64,000 bases of DNA from CALNZV01 sp942491115. GTDB taxonomy: Bacteria > Desulfobacterota > Desulfobacteria > Desulfobacterales > UBA5852. Shown piece by piece: positions 8,306 through 16,875 of the stretch. The stretch is from assembly GCA_942491115.1 (NCBI GenBank), contig CALNZV010000007.1, positions 372,001-436,000 of the forward strand, read 5' to 3'. Made by a program: the position numbers and the translations under genes. The first letter of the stretch is position 1. Every line of letters begins with the position of its first letter. Below the pieces are notes generated by a model. That model was not told where the DNA came from and did not search any database. It saw only the letters and a list, made by a program, of their open reading frames with translations.

Positions 8306-9964
8306 TCAGGAGTGATCCTCTCGGCGCCGCTTGGCAACCGCCGCGGCAGCCGCGATAAAATCCCTGAAAAGGGGGTGGGGTGTCATTGGCCGCGATTTGA
8401 ACTCAGGATGGAATTGACATCCCAGAAACCACGGATGGTCGCTCAACTCAACGATTTCCACCAGATCACCAGACGGTGACGTACCGCTAACGACCAACCC
8501 GTTGTCTTCCAGGCGGTCACGATAGTTGTTGTTGAATTCATACCGATGGCGGTGGCGCTCGGAGATGTTCTCGATTCCATAGGCCTTGTGGGCCCGGGTG
8601 CCCTTCTTCAGCCGACAGGGATAGGCGCCCAAACGCATGGTGGCCCCCTTGGCAGAATCCTCGTCCCTTTTTTCCACACGACCCGTCCGCTCATCAAACC
8701 ATTCCGTCATCAGGTAAATGACCGGATGGGGTGTGGTCAGATCGAATTCCGAGCTGTTGGCCCCCTCCAGCCCCGCCACGTGACGTGCAAACTCGATGAC
8801 GGCAATCTGCATCCCCAGACAGATGCCGAAGTAGGGAACCTTGTTTTCCCTGGCAAACCTGGCGGTGCATATTTTACCTTCGATACCTCTGGACCCAAAG
8901 CCGCCGGGCACCAGGATGCCGTCGGCCTCATTCAACTCCTGGCTGCAGGAATCGCCATTGATGGTTTCCGAATCCACAAAGTGCAGAGTCACCTGACATC
9001 CGTTGGGAATGCCTCCGTGATATAACGCCTCATTGAGGCTTTTGTAGGATTCGGTTAGATCCACGTATTTGCCGACGATGGCGATATGCACATCGGGCCT
9101 GGGCTCCGTGAGATCTTTGACCAGCCGCTCCCAGTTTTCAAGTCGCGGGGCCCGGGTCCAGATTTTAAGCAACTCGACGATTTTTCTATCCAGGCCTTCA
9201 TTGTGAAACACCAGAGGGCACTCGTAAATGCACTCCACATCCTTTGCCGTGATGACCGCATCCTCTTCCACGTTGCAGAAAAGGGCGATTTTCCGCTTGA
9301 TGTCCCTCGACAAGTACCGGTCGGTTCGGCACAACAGGATGTCCGGCTGGATGCCGATGCTTCTCAACTCTTTGACGCTGTGCTGGGTCGGCTTCGTCTT
9401 CACCTCACCGGCCGTGCTGATGTAAGGTACCAGGGTCAAATGGATGTATATGGCGTTGTCCCGACCGACGTCCGCCTTGAACTGCCGGATCGCTTCCAGA
9501 AACGGCAGGCTTTCGATATCGCCGATGGTGCCGCCGATCTCGACAATGACCACATCCACGTCTTTGCCGACCGATAGAATGGACCGTTTGATTTCGTCGG
9601 TGATGTGGGGAATGACCTGCACGGTCCCCCCCAGGTAGTCACCCCGCCTCTCCTTGTCGATGACGGCGTGGTAAATCTTCCCGGTGGTGTAGTTGTTGTC
9701 TTTCCCAAGGCGGGCGTGGGTGAACCGCTCATAGTGACCTAAATCCAGATCGGTTTCCGCCCCGTCATCGGTGACGAATACCTCCCCGTGCTGAAAAGGA
9801 TTCATCGTCCCCGGATCCACATTGATATAGGGATCGAGCTTCTGCAAGGTGACGGTGAGCCCGCGGCTTTCGAGCAAGGAACCGATGGCGGCGGATGCCA
9901 GTCCCTTGCCCAGGGAAGACAACACGCCGCCGGTGACGAAAATGAATTTGGTGTCCGAACGCAT
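8306..9964 (-). CDS. pyrG: CTP synthase
   Basis: Converts UTP to CTP using ATP and glutamine (552 aa). The synthetase domain starts with KFIFVTGGVLSSLGKG and contains the INVDPGTMNPFQHGEVFVT block. The C-terminal class I glutamine amidotransferase domain has its nucleophile in FGICLGMQ and the His-Glu pair in HPEF. The longest frame begins at 9994. I chose the ATG at 9964 because a GGAG lies about 8 bases upstream and the protein then begins as other PyrGs do. A strong terminator for the upstream unit ends only ~50 bases before this start, and no good promoter is visible between them. Confidence 0.97.
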   Translation of the reverse strand: MRSDTKFIFVTGGVLSSLGKGLASAAIGSLLESRGLTVTLQKLDPYINVDPGTMNPFQHGEVFVTDDGAETDLDLGHYERFTHARLGKDNNYTTGKIYHAVIDKERRGDYLGGTVQVIPHITDEIKRSILSVGKDVDVVIVEIGGTIGDIESLPFLEAIRQFKADVGRDNAIYIHLTLVPYISTAGEVKTKPTQHSVKELRSIGIQPDILLCRTDRYLSRDIKRKIALFCNVEEDAVITAKDVECIYECPLVFHNEGLDRKIVELLKIWTRAPRLENWERLVKDLTEPRPDVHIAIVGKYVDLTESYKSLNEALYHGGIPNGCQVTLHFVDSETINGDSCSQELNEADGILVPGGFGSRGIEGKICTARFARENKVPYFGICLGMQIAVIEFARHVAGLEGANSSEFDLTTPHPVIYLMTEWFDERTGRVEKRDEDSAKGATMRLGAYPCRLKKGTRAHKAYGIENISERHRHRYEFNNNYRDRLEDNGLVVSGTSPSGDLVEIVELSDHPWFLGCQFHPEFKSRPMTPHPLFRDFIAAAAAVAKRRREDHS

Positions 9965-10014
9965 GCATCGACTCCATCGGATTGCGGTCGCCACAGCAGA
10001 CGACCAGAACGGTC

Positions 10015-10042
10015 AAAAAAAGGGGACCGCGTTGGCGGTCCC
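10015..10042 (-). terminator. Rho-independent terminator after the eno unit
   Basis: GGGACCGC (10023-10030), loop GTTG, GCGGTCCC (10035-10042) form a perfect 8-bp stem. Read on the minus strand it is followed directly by seven T residues (A run at 10015-10021). It lies 9 bases after the stop of the exported protein gene and should end the eno transcript just before pyrG. Confidence 0.9.
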
Positions 10043-10050
10043 GGTGTCCA

Positions 10051-10995
10051 TCACGGTGGGGGGGAGGCTGTCGTGCCCTCGTCTTGTAACCGCGGCCCTG
10101 AGGGCGGCGCCGTTCCACCTCCCCCAGTGCTGCTGGGATCCGGCTCCTCGGACACCTTGAGTGCTCCGGCCTCCGCCATATGCTTCCCAATGCTGAAAAC
10201 CTCGAGAGCAACGGGTGAATCGAGTGTCGTTGATACCACCTGGATGTCGTCGGTGGTGATGGTGTTCTGTCGGATCTCGATATGCTTGGGATACCACACA
10301 TTCCCGGTTTGAAACCATTCGAGAAAGCGATATTCAACGGTCGGCGGACTTGATGCCTCTGCCGACGGCGCCTTCACCAAAAGCCGAAAGGGTCTGAAAT
10401 CCGTCTTGTCTACCCATAACTGGGGCGCAGTGTCGTCAGGGAAATGGGCGCCCACCACATAATATACCCGGTCGCCCTCCCGGGCCAAGCTCGAAATATC
10501 GATCGCCACGCCCAAGGATGTCAGACAGTTCAACAGAAGCGTCCGCTCGCGATACAGCAGCAGTTGGGTGTAGTCCCTCGGCCGGCCCTTCTCCTCCGCG
10601 ACCGGCTGGTGATTGATGAAAAGGGCGCTCTGCCCTCCTTCAATGATGAAGACGGTGCCATTCGCCCCGTCGAGTCGGCATCGGTCCGGGAAAGCAAAAT
10701 TCACTGTTTCCAGGGTCGGAGACACGGGATCGGTATCGACACGCCCGAGATCGGATCGTTCCTGTTCCACCTGAAGGCGATCAGAGACTCCCATGGCCTC
10801 GATCATCAGTTGGAGGACATGTTCACCTTGGAGCACATAGGCGTTCGCCGGTGGCGAGCCCCACCCCAACATGAGGGCCAGCCAGATGACCCCACAGGCT
10901 CTTCTCCCGACCCCACCGGAAGAGGCCGTGGTACGGCCGCTTCTGAAGTACTGTCGGCGGTGGCCGGGCATCGGCAAGGGTTGGTTGGAACGCAT
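10051..10995 (-). CDS. Exported LolA/LolB-like protein of unknown function
   Basis: A ~314-residue protein with an N-terminal basic stretch, a hydrophobic export segment (GVIWLALMLGWG) and a probable cleavage after ANA. The mature part is beta-rich; VEYRFLEWFQTGNVWYPKHI and the surrounding strands resemble outer-membrane lipoprotein-sorting (LolA-fold) proteins. The C-terminal ~30 residues are low-complexity Pro/Gly/Ser/Thr. It starts within a few bases of the eno stop (alternative ATG at 11010 overlaps eno) and shares its transcript up to the terminator at 10015. The fold assignment is by impression and the function is unknown. Confidence 0.7.
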   Translation of the reverse strand: MRSNQPLPMPGHRRQYFRSGRTTASSGGVGRRACGVIWLALMLGWGSPPANAYVLQGEHVLQLMIEAMGVSDRLQVEQERSDLGRVDTDPVSPTLETVNFAFPDRCRLDGANGTVFIIEGGQSALFINHQPVAEEKGRPRDYTQLLLYRERTLLLNCLTSLGVAIDISSLAREGDRVYYVVGAHFPDDTAPQLWVDKTDFRPFRLLVKAPSAEASSPPTVEYRFLEWFQTGNVWYPKHIEIRQNTITTDDIQVVSTTLDSPVALEVFSIGKHMAEAGALKVSEEPDPSSTGGGGTAPPSGPRLQDEGTTASPPP

Positions 10996-10996
10996 C

Positions 10997-12265
10997 TCAG
11001 AACAAATCATTGCATAAACAACCCGCAGAGCCCAGCGCTTCCTCGATGCGGATCAGCTGATTGTATTTGGCCACACGGTCGCTTCGGGACATGGATCCCG
11101 TCTTGATCTGGCCGCCGTTGACCCCGACGGCAAGATCGGCGATAAATGTATCTTCCGTCTCGCCAGACCGGTGAGAGATCACCGTCGTGTAGCCGGACTG
11201 TTTGGCCATCTCGATGGCGTCCAGGGTTTCGGTCACCGTCCCGATCTGGTTCAGTTTGATCAGGATGGAATTTCCGATGCCTCTCTCGATGCCTTCCGCG
11301 AATATCTTGGGGTTGGTAACGAATATGTCGTCTCCCACCAGCTGAATTTCGCCTTCCAAGCGGTCGGTCATCATCTCCCAACCGTCCCAATCCTGCTCGG
11401 CCAGTCCGTCCTCGATAGAGAGGATTGGATACCGGTCGATAAGGCCGGCATAATAATCGACCATCTCCTCGGAGGACAATGTCCGTTTTTCGGACTCCAG
11501 CCGGTATTTCCCTCTTGTGTAGAATTCGCTGGCCGCCGCATCCATCGCAATACCGATATCTTTTCCGGCGTCGTATCCCGCAGCCGCAATCGCGTCCATG
11601 ATGAGTCCGATAGCCGCCTCGTTGTCGGACAGATCCGGTGCGAATCCTCCTTCGTCCCCCACCGCCGTATTCAGTCCTTTTTCCTTAAGGATTTTCTTCA
11701 GACTGTGAAAGGTTTCTGCCCCCATCTGTATGGCTCCGGCAATCGATTTGGCTCCCACCGGGATGATCATGAACTCCTGAATATCGAGGGTGTTAGCCGC
11801 ATGAGCGCCGCCATTGACGATGTTCATCATGGGCAGGGGCAGGTAGCGCGCATTAATCCCACCAATGTATCGAAACAGCGGCAGGCCCATGGCGTTTGCG
11901 GCCGCTCTGGTGGCCGCCATGGAGACCCCTAAGATGGCGTTGGCACCCAGCCGGTTCTTGTTGGCCGTTCCATCCAACTCGATCAGCCGGCGATCCAGGA
12001 TGATCTGGTCGGCGGCGTCCAGCCCCAGAATGGCTGATGCAATCTCGCCATTGACGTTGGAGACCGCTTTACCGACGCCCTTTCCAGCATAGCGTTTAGA
12101 TCGTTTGTCTCTCAACTCCAGTGCCTCGCGTTTTCCCGTCGAAGCCCCGGAAGGAACAGCCGCACGACCCAAAGCGCCGCTACCGGTAATGACATCCACT
12201 TCAACCGTTGGATTACCTCTGGAATCCAGAATTTCTCTTGCAACCACATCTATGATTTCAGTCAT
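10997..12265 (-). CDS. eno: Enolase
   Basis: Interconverts 2-phosphoglycerate and phosphoenolpyruvate in glycolysis/gluconeogenesis; Mg-dependent (422 aa, normal length). Diagnostic segments are DSRGNPTVEVD at the N-terminus, GDEGGFAP, the metal ligands in SIEDG and VGDD, ILIKLNQIGT with the catalytic lysine, and SHRSGETED near the end. The ribosome site AGAGGGAAG precedes the ATG. It is divergent from the gene at 12653 and has a good sigma-70 promoter ~230 bases upstream (12494-12522). Confidence 0.98.
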   Translation of the reverse strand: MTEIIDVVAREILDSRGNPTVEVDVITGSGALGRAAVPSGASTGKREALELRDKRSKRYAGKGVGKAVSNVNGEIASAILGLDAADQIILDRRLIELDGTANKNRLGANAILGVSMAATRAAANAMGLPLFRYIGGINARYLPLPMMNIVNGGAHAANTLDIQEFMIIPVGAKSIAGAIQMGAETFHSLKKILKEKGLNTAVGDEGGFAPDLSDNEAAIGLIMDAIAAAGYDAGKDIGIAMDAAASEFYTRGKYRLESEKRTLSSEEMVDYYAGLIDRYPILSIEDGLAEQDWDGWEMMTDRLEGEIQLVGDDIFVTNPKIFAEGIERGIGNSILIKLNQIGTVTETLDAIEMAKQSGYTTVISHRSGETEDTFIADLAVGVNGGQIKTGSMSRSDRVAKYNQLIRIEEALGSAGCLCNDLF

Positions 12266-12475
12266 CGTCTTCCCTCTCGCGAACCTGAGGAGTGGTCATC
12301 GTCAAAAGTCGCAGCTTGCTTTTCGGGATGCCGCAAGCCTCCGGCGGCGTCTGATCAGAAGCCTCGGATCCGACTCGTGAATCGCCTTCGGAAAAAGTAA
12401 TGGGAATGCCGCTCAGAGCCGTTTTGATGGTTAAGTAGGGCGCCGGCGACCGCAAGGGGCGGGACCGGCGCTCGC

Positions 12476-12503
12476 TTGACAAAAGTGCCGCAGATGTTAC
12501 TCT
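12476..12503 (+). promoter_or_regulatory. Candidate sigma-70 promoter toward the gene at 12653
   Basis: TTGACA at 12476-12481 is followed after 16 bases by a weak -10, TACTCT (12498-12503). It points right, toward the winged-helix gene. Its core overlaps the left-pointing eno promoter. The rest of the 387-base divergent gap (12266-12652) contains no gene I can support. Confidence 0.35.
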
Positions 12504-12522
12504 CCTAGCCTGTCAATGTCAA
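12494..12522 (-). promoter_or_regulatory. Probable sigma-70 promoter of eno
   Basis: On the minus strand, TTGACA (12522-12517), a 17-base spacer and TAACAT (12499-12494) fit the sigma-70 consensus well. A second TTGACA immediately follows the -35 hexamer inside the spacer. The predicted start near 12487 leaves a ~220-base leader before the eno ATG. Confidence 0.6.
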
Positions 12523-12652
12523 GCTGCAGAGACCTTCGACGACACCCTCTGTCGGAAGAAATATAGATCGGAAGCGTCGGTAAAAAAGACCTGCGGCCTG
12601 ATCGTCGCCGTTTCGCCCGATTCACCTCCAACACGTTACGGGAAAGGGTCCG

Positions 12653-13060
12653 ATGGCTTCATCGATCGTCTATGGGGATGCTCATTTGTTCGTGGCGGCC
12701 ATCCGTGTGGCCGGGCACCGTCACCAGCGGCCGCCGTCAGTATCGGATGTCTGCCAGCTGCTCAATTTGACCGGGGAAAAAGGGCACTATCTGTGTCGCC
12801 ACCTTGTCGATCGAGGGATTGTGGAATTGATCGAGGGTGCCTACGGGGAGCGGCTGTACGTTCGGGATCACCTTCGCCTCGAGGACATCGATCAATCCGC
12901 GTCCGCCAGTACCCTCGAGGACGAGTTGAAAAAATTCCAGGCCTCTCAAAAAGGAATGGCCGACAAGGTGAAAACCATCAAAGCCGAACGCGATGAAAAG
13001 CGAAAGACGCTTTTCGAAGAAATGGAAAAAAAGCTGAAGGCGCAGTTGGAAAAAAAGTAG
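12653..13060 (+). CDS. Small winged-helix plus coiled-coil protein, conserved hypothetical
   Basis: 135 residues. Residues ~25-80 read like a winged helix (SVSDVCQLLNLTGEKGHYLCRHLVDRG followed by a short beta wing). The C-terminal ~50 residues form a highly charged Lys/Glu coiled coil (LEDELKKFQASQKGMADKVK and on to the end). AAAGGG precedes the ATG. It could be a DNA-binding or ribosome-associated regulator, but no family name is recognised. It stands alone, divergent from eno and convergent with the membrane-protein gene at 13708. Confidence 0.72.
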   Translation: MASSIVYGDAHLFVAAIRVAGHRHQRPPSVSDVCQLLNLTGEKGHYLCRHLVDRGIVELIEGAYGERLYVRDHLRLEDIDQSASASTLEDELKKFQASQKGMADKVKTIKAERDEKRKTLFEEMEKKLKAQLEKK

Positions 13061-13114
13061 GCCCCCCCGTTCCGCCTCCCGGATTCGCCTCACAGTCGAC
13101 CGCCGGTCAGATCC

Positions 13115-13708
13115 TTATCGCGGATCCTCGGAAGGGATCTCCGAAAAGGATTTCATCCGTTCGCCGGATGCGGTTGTACTTCCGACCAGGGCTTTGGTGC
13201 GCCGGAAATAAGGAATGTGGTGCTGAATCTTGCCGAAAACGATGCGAACCAGCACGTACATTGGAAGAAAAGTAAACCCAAATCCCACCTGATCGCCCAC
13301 TGCCAAAAAGCCGAAGGGCAAATCGAACAACACCTCTCCAAAACGCCCTTCGAGCCAGGCCATGGCAAATGGAACCGGCCACAGAGAGGCGGAGCCTAAG
13401 GCCACTTGGTAGAAAAACACTTTCCCGAATGCCTCGTTGGCCTCCCGGTTGCAGGCCTTGTAACTGTCGCCGTCGCCCGCCTGAATGGCATCCACCGACA
13501 GATTCTGAAGCCGGACCAGTTCGTTGTTGTCATGCGCGATGTAATGCCGGTTGAACCGGTAGGCCAGAGAAATAGTCCATTCCCCGGCCACCACGCACAC
13601 CAGGGACAAAACCGCAATCCCCAAAAAATACCCAGCGACGGGATTATCCGTGAGGCGGAAAAAAAAGATAAAAAATGTATCCAGGTAAGTGAAAATCGTC
13701 TGCCACAA
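13115..13708 (-). CDS. Three-TM membrane protein, possibly Oxa1/EMC3-like
   Basis: 197 residues starting at TTG (weak GGG upstream). TM1 and TM2 are close together near residues 5-55. A charged helical stretch (HDNNELVRLQNLSVDAIQAG to CNREANEAFGKV) separates them from TM3 (~95-115) and a last TM (~135-155). A cytosolic helical hairpin between the first and later TM segments is the layout of DUF106/EMC3 members of the Oxa1 superfamily, but this is only a topological resemblance. It lies 128 bases after the TauE/SafE exporter on the same strand, so it may be co-transcribed. Function unknown. Confidence 0.65.
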   Translation of the reverse strand: MWQTIFTYLDTFFIFFFRLTDNPVAGYFLGIAVLSLVCVVAGEWTISLAYRFNRHYIAHDNNELVRLQNLSVDAIQAGDGDSYKACNREANEAFGKVFFYQVALGSASLWPVPFAMAWLEGRFGEVLFDLPFGFLAVGDQVGFGFTFLPMYVLVRIVFGKIQHHIPYFRRTKALVGSTTASGERMKSFSEIPSEDPR

Positions 13709-13728
13709 AGTGCCCTACCGATTGTCTC

Positions 13729-13765
13729 CGACGGCACCGGCCGACGCTTGGCGCCGGTACCGTCG
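13729..13765 (-). repeat. Strong interrupted hairpin between exporter and membrane-protein genes
   Basis: CGACGG (13729-13734) pairs with CCGTCG (13760-13765), and inside it ACCGGC (13736-13741) pairs with GCCGGT (13753-13758), with one mismatch between the two stems. There is no T run, so an RNA-processing or stability role between the two genes is as likely as termination. Confidence 0.45.
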
Positions 13766-13836
13766 TCGATTGACCGTCTTCATGCCCTCGAGAGCGACGA
13801 CCGAATCGGTCGACACCCCTTAGAGCTCAGACGGAC

Positions 13837-15099
13837 TTAGAACGGGGGTAAAATACTGTAACCAAGGAATCCCTTGGTGGTGTACCGAATACCCACGTAG
13901 AACGCCAACACAACGAATAACCGTTTCAGCCAAATGTCCGGGATGAACTTGGAGGTGCGGGGGCCGATCATCGATCCGATAAAAATCCCCACCAGCTCCG
14001 CACCAATCAGACCCCAGGCCACCGGAACGCCCTTGCCGACCATGTAGCTGAAGATGGAGACAATCATCCCCACCAGAACCACCAGAGCGCTGGTGCCGGC
14101 CACGAGGAACATGGGCAGGCCGGCAACCGAGGTCAGGAAAGGAACGAAAAGAAACCCGCCGCCGATTCCCAGGAATGCCGCGATGGCAGCAATGGCAATA
14201 CCGCCCAACATCGGGATATAGGCCTTGAAGTTGAATTCGACGCCGTAGAAGGTGAATTTGATGTTGCCCGCGAAAAACGTCGTGATCCAACCGGCGAGGG
14301 CGAGGCCATAGGCCACGACCTTCATGCCCCCAGCGAGGTTGGCCCACAAGGCGCTGGCAACGACCAGGCCCAGAGCCACAAACATCACCGCCCAACTGCC
14401 TTCCAGCACCTTGACCCCTTCGTCGGTGGCTGCACCGGCCTTGGCCTGTTTTTCAAATGCAGCCGCTGCCTCCTTGGCTTTCTTTTTTTTCGCCTGTCCG
14501 CTCGCTGTGGTTTCTCTGAGAAGCATGAATCCCAGCAGCAAAACGATGAGCCCGAAGTAACCGATATATGACTTGAGATTGATCTTGCCCGCGGTCAAGG
14601 CCGGGATGACCCAGGATCCTCCAACGCCTCCGATGGCCAGGCACAGCCCCAGGGGAGCGACCAGGCGGCCCATTCGATAATAGTTGGTACTGGATATCAG
14701 ACCGCTAAGACCGACCAGCCACTGGTTGGAGGTTCGGATGGAGTCCGTGACCAGAGAATTCATGGGTGAGCCCTTGCCAAAGCTTTTGGCATAATCACCC
14801 AGACCGAAAATGGTGATATGGCCGACACCTGCCATGATACCGCCGAAAGCACCGACGGTGGAAAAAATCCATCCGACCCAGATCGCCCAGAAGAAGCCGA
14901 CCACCAAATTCGGAGACGGCGCCCCGGGGATACCAAGAAATCCGGGAGGGGCCTTGAGGTCCAATTTACCGTTTTCAGCAGCAGTGTTGATGGCCGCCTG
15001 GAGATCGGCAGCGTCAACGGCATTAGCCCCCAAGAACGGAATCACCAGCATCACCCCCACGACCAAAAGGGGCAACCAAACCCTGAACGATTTTTTCAT
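13837..15099 (-). CDS. TauE/SafE family sulfite/organosulfonate exporter
   Basis: A 420-residue polytopic membrane protein. After a signal-like first hydrophobic segment it has two repeated blocks of four or so TM helices separated by a Lys/Ala-rich cytoplasmic loop (AKKKKAKEAAAAFEKQAKAG). The glycine-rich GIGGGFLFVPFL and GTSALVVLVGM segments are typical of TauE/SafE transporters. These proteins export sulfite, sulfoacetate or related anions, which suits a sulfur-metabolising host. The longest frame begins at 15165; I chose the ATG at 15099 because GGAGG lies 8 bases upstream. A candidate sigma-54 promoter is ~170 bases upstream, and the next gene upstream is a sigma-54 regulator. Confidence 0.85.
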   Translation of the reverse strand: MKKSFRVWLPLLVVGVMLVIPFLGANAVDAADLQAAINTAAENGKLDLKAPPGFLGIPGAPSPNLVVGFFWAIWVGWIFSTVGAFGGIMAGVGHITIFGLGDYAKSFGKGSPMNSLVTDSIRTSNQWLVGLSGLISSTNYYRMGRLVAPLGLCLAIGGVGGSWVIPALTAGKINLKSYIGYFGLIVLLLGFMLLRETTASGQAKKKKAKEAAAAFEKQAKAGAATDEGVKVLEGSWAVMFVALGLVVASALWANLAGGMKVVAYGLALAGWITTFFAGNIKFTFYGVEFNFKAYIPMLGGIAIAAIAAFLGIGGGFLFVPFLTSVAGLPMFLVAGTSALVVLVGMIVSIFSYMVGKGVPVAWGLIGAELVGIFIGSMIGPRTSKFIPDIWLKRLFVVLAFYVGIRYTTKGFLGYSILPPF

Positions 15100-15266
15100 G
15101 CGTCTTTCCTCCATCCTAAAAGTATATAGGTATCCACACCGTATAGGTTGACCGGAAAACGACATCGCTTTCCAGCGCTTTCATCATTTTCGGGAAGAGC
15201 GCCGGTCATCGGCGAGTGCCCCATTCCGAAAGGCCCCGACCTCGGAGACCTATAGAGTCAAGTCAA

Positions 15267-15283
15267 AACAACATTCATGCCAG
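15267..15283 (-). promoter_or_regulatory. Candidate sigma-54 (-24/-12) promoter for the exporter
   Basis: On the minus strand, CTGGCAT-GAATG-TTGTT matches YTGGCAY-N5-TTGCW except that the -12 GC is GT; the GG and -12 elements keep the required 10-base gap. It points at the TauE/SafE gene. The 372-base gap (15100-15471) is otherwise AT-rich with no gene; TATAAT on the minus strand near 15440 lacks a fitting -35. Confidence 0.45.
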
Positions 15284-15471
15284 AGGGGAACCATCCAGGC
15301 TGATTTATATTAAACCATTGAAAAAATTATAAATAAAGAAACAACACCGGAGAGCCCCACCAAACCGAGGAACAACTGGATGCAAGGATCAGATGACAGT
15401 CAAATGGATTCATTTAATTTATATAACAATTACAAAGCATTATAAAATTGGCAGTCCATTGCCTGGCGCCA

Positions 15472-16875
15472 TCATTTTTTGGCACTTTCCCGGAAGGACT
15501 CGGAACGAATGCGGCACTTTTTCATGATTTGCTGGAAGGACTGGCGTTCCAGTCCGCTGGCAAGGGCGGCACGGGTCACATTTCCGCCGGATTTTTCAAG
15601 GGCCTCCCGAACATAGCGCCGGTTGAAGTCATTCATCAGCGCTGTTTTGGCATCCCGGTACGGCTGAGAGGTCATCGCCCCCGAACACACCGCGGGAACG
15701 CTCGCGGTTCGCGCCCAACCGATATCGGCGAGTTGGACCACATCGTCGGGGGCCATGATAATGGCCCGTTTGATGAGATTCTCAAGCTCCCTGACGTTGC
15801 CCTTCCACTTGTGATCGAGGAATTCGGTCATGATCTCCTGGCTGACGGTTTTCCGAGGCCGCTCGTAGGTTTTGCAGTACCGGTCGATGAAAAAATCGAC
15901 CAAGAGCGGAATATCCTCTTTTCGTGCGTTGAGGGACGGCAGCGCCAATTCTACCACACAGAGCCGGTAGTACAGATCTTCTCTGAACTCTCCTTCTTCC
16001 AGTTTTTTCTGGAGGTCCCGGTTGGTGGCGGCAATCACCCGCACATCCACCTTCACGGACTGGTTTCTTCCGAGGGGTTTGAATTCTTTTTCTTCCAGAA
16101 CTTGGAGAAGCTTGGTCTGAATCGACGGACTGATATCTCCGATTTCATCCAGAAACAGGGTTCCGCCGTCAGCCTCCTCGAACAAGCCCTTCCGATCGGC
16201 AGTGGCATGGGTGAAGGCCCCTTTGGCATAACCGAAAAGCTCGCTCTCCAGGATATTTTCCGGGACCGTGGGACAGCTGACCCGCACGAAGGGACGCCCG
16301 CTTCGATTACCAAGATCGTGGATGGCCCGGGCAGCCAGGTTCTTCCCGGTGCCCGATTGGCCGGTGATCAGAACGGTCACATCGGTCTTGGCTAGCATGT
16401 CGATGGTGTCGTAAGCCTTGGCCATCGCGGGACTCGCACCGACGAACCCCTGCCAAGTTTCCTGTTCCCTTATCCGTGCCCGGAGATTCAGATTTTCCCG
16501 GATAAGCCGACCGCGCTCCAAGGCTTTTTCAATGTGATGGATCATCTCGTCATGGTCGAAGGGTTTGGTGATAAAATCATAAGCGCCCTTTTTGATGGCC
16601 TCGACGGCCACCTCGATAGCCCCATAGGCGGTCATCATCAGCACCGTGAGCCACGGGGCGCGCTCCTTGAGATGGACCAATAAATCCATGCCGCCCATGC
16701 CTGCCATTCGAATGTCCAGAAGCGCCAAATCGAATGGATCGGCCTCGAAGCGTTTCAATCCCTCCTCACCGCTGCTTGCGGTTTCGATGTCGCAGTCGAT
16801 CTCTCTGGAAATGGCCCTTTTAAGCAGCCTCAACATATCCGCTTCGTCGTCAACGATCAGCAATCGTGGTCGCAT
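15472..16875 (-). CDS. Sigma-54-dependent response regulator (NtrC family)
   Basis: 467 residues. The receiver domain (1-120) has the acidic pair VDDE, the phosphoacceptor in ALLDIRM and the TKPFD lysine. The AAA+ domain (~145-375) has Walker A GQSGTGKN, Walker B FLDEIGD and the R finger region FREDLYYRL. The sigma-54 contact loop reads GAFTHA instead of GAFTGA. The C-terminal Fis-type HTH (VTRAALASGLERQSFQQIMKK) ends the protein. The ATG at 16875 is preferred (GGGAGG about 12 bases upstream) over 16911, and the start overlaps the kinase gene by 26 bases. It is the natural partner of the upstream kinase and may control the exporter. Confidence 0.92.
   Translation of the reverse strand: MRPRLLIVDDEADMLRLLKRAISREIDCDIETASSGEEGLKRFEADPFDLALLDIRMAGMGGMDLLVHLKERAPWLTVLMMTAYGAIEVAVEAIKKGAYDFITKPFDHDEMIHHIEKALERGRLIRENLNLRARIREQETWQGFVGASPAMAKAYDTIDMLAKTDVTVLITGQSGTGKNLAARAIHDLGNRSGRPFVRVSCPTVPENILESELFGYAKGAFTHATADRKGLFEEADGGTLFLDEIGDISPSIQTKLLQVLEEKEFKPLGRNQSVKVDVRVIAATNRDLQKKLEEGEFREDLYYRLCVVELALPSLNARKEDIPLLVDFFIDRYCKTYERPRKTVSQEIMTEFLDHKWKGNVRELENLIKRAIIMAPDDVVQLADIGWARTASVPAVCSGAMTSQPYRDAKTALMNDFNRRYVREALEKSGGNVTRAALASGLERQSFQQIMKKCRIRSESFRESAKK

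Noticed and set aside
12258..12482. 74-codon open frame overlapping the eno start
   Set aside because: It covers the eno leader, overlaps the eno ATG by 8 bases, has no ribosome site and shows no protein-like pattern.
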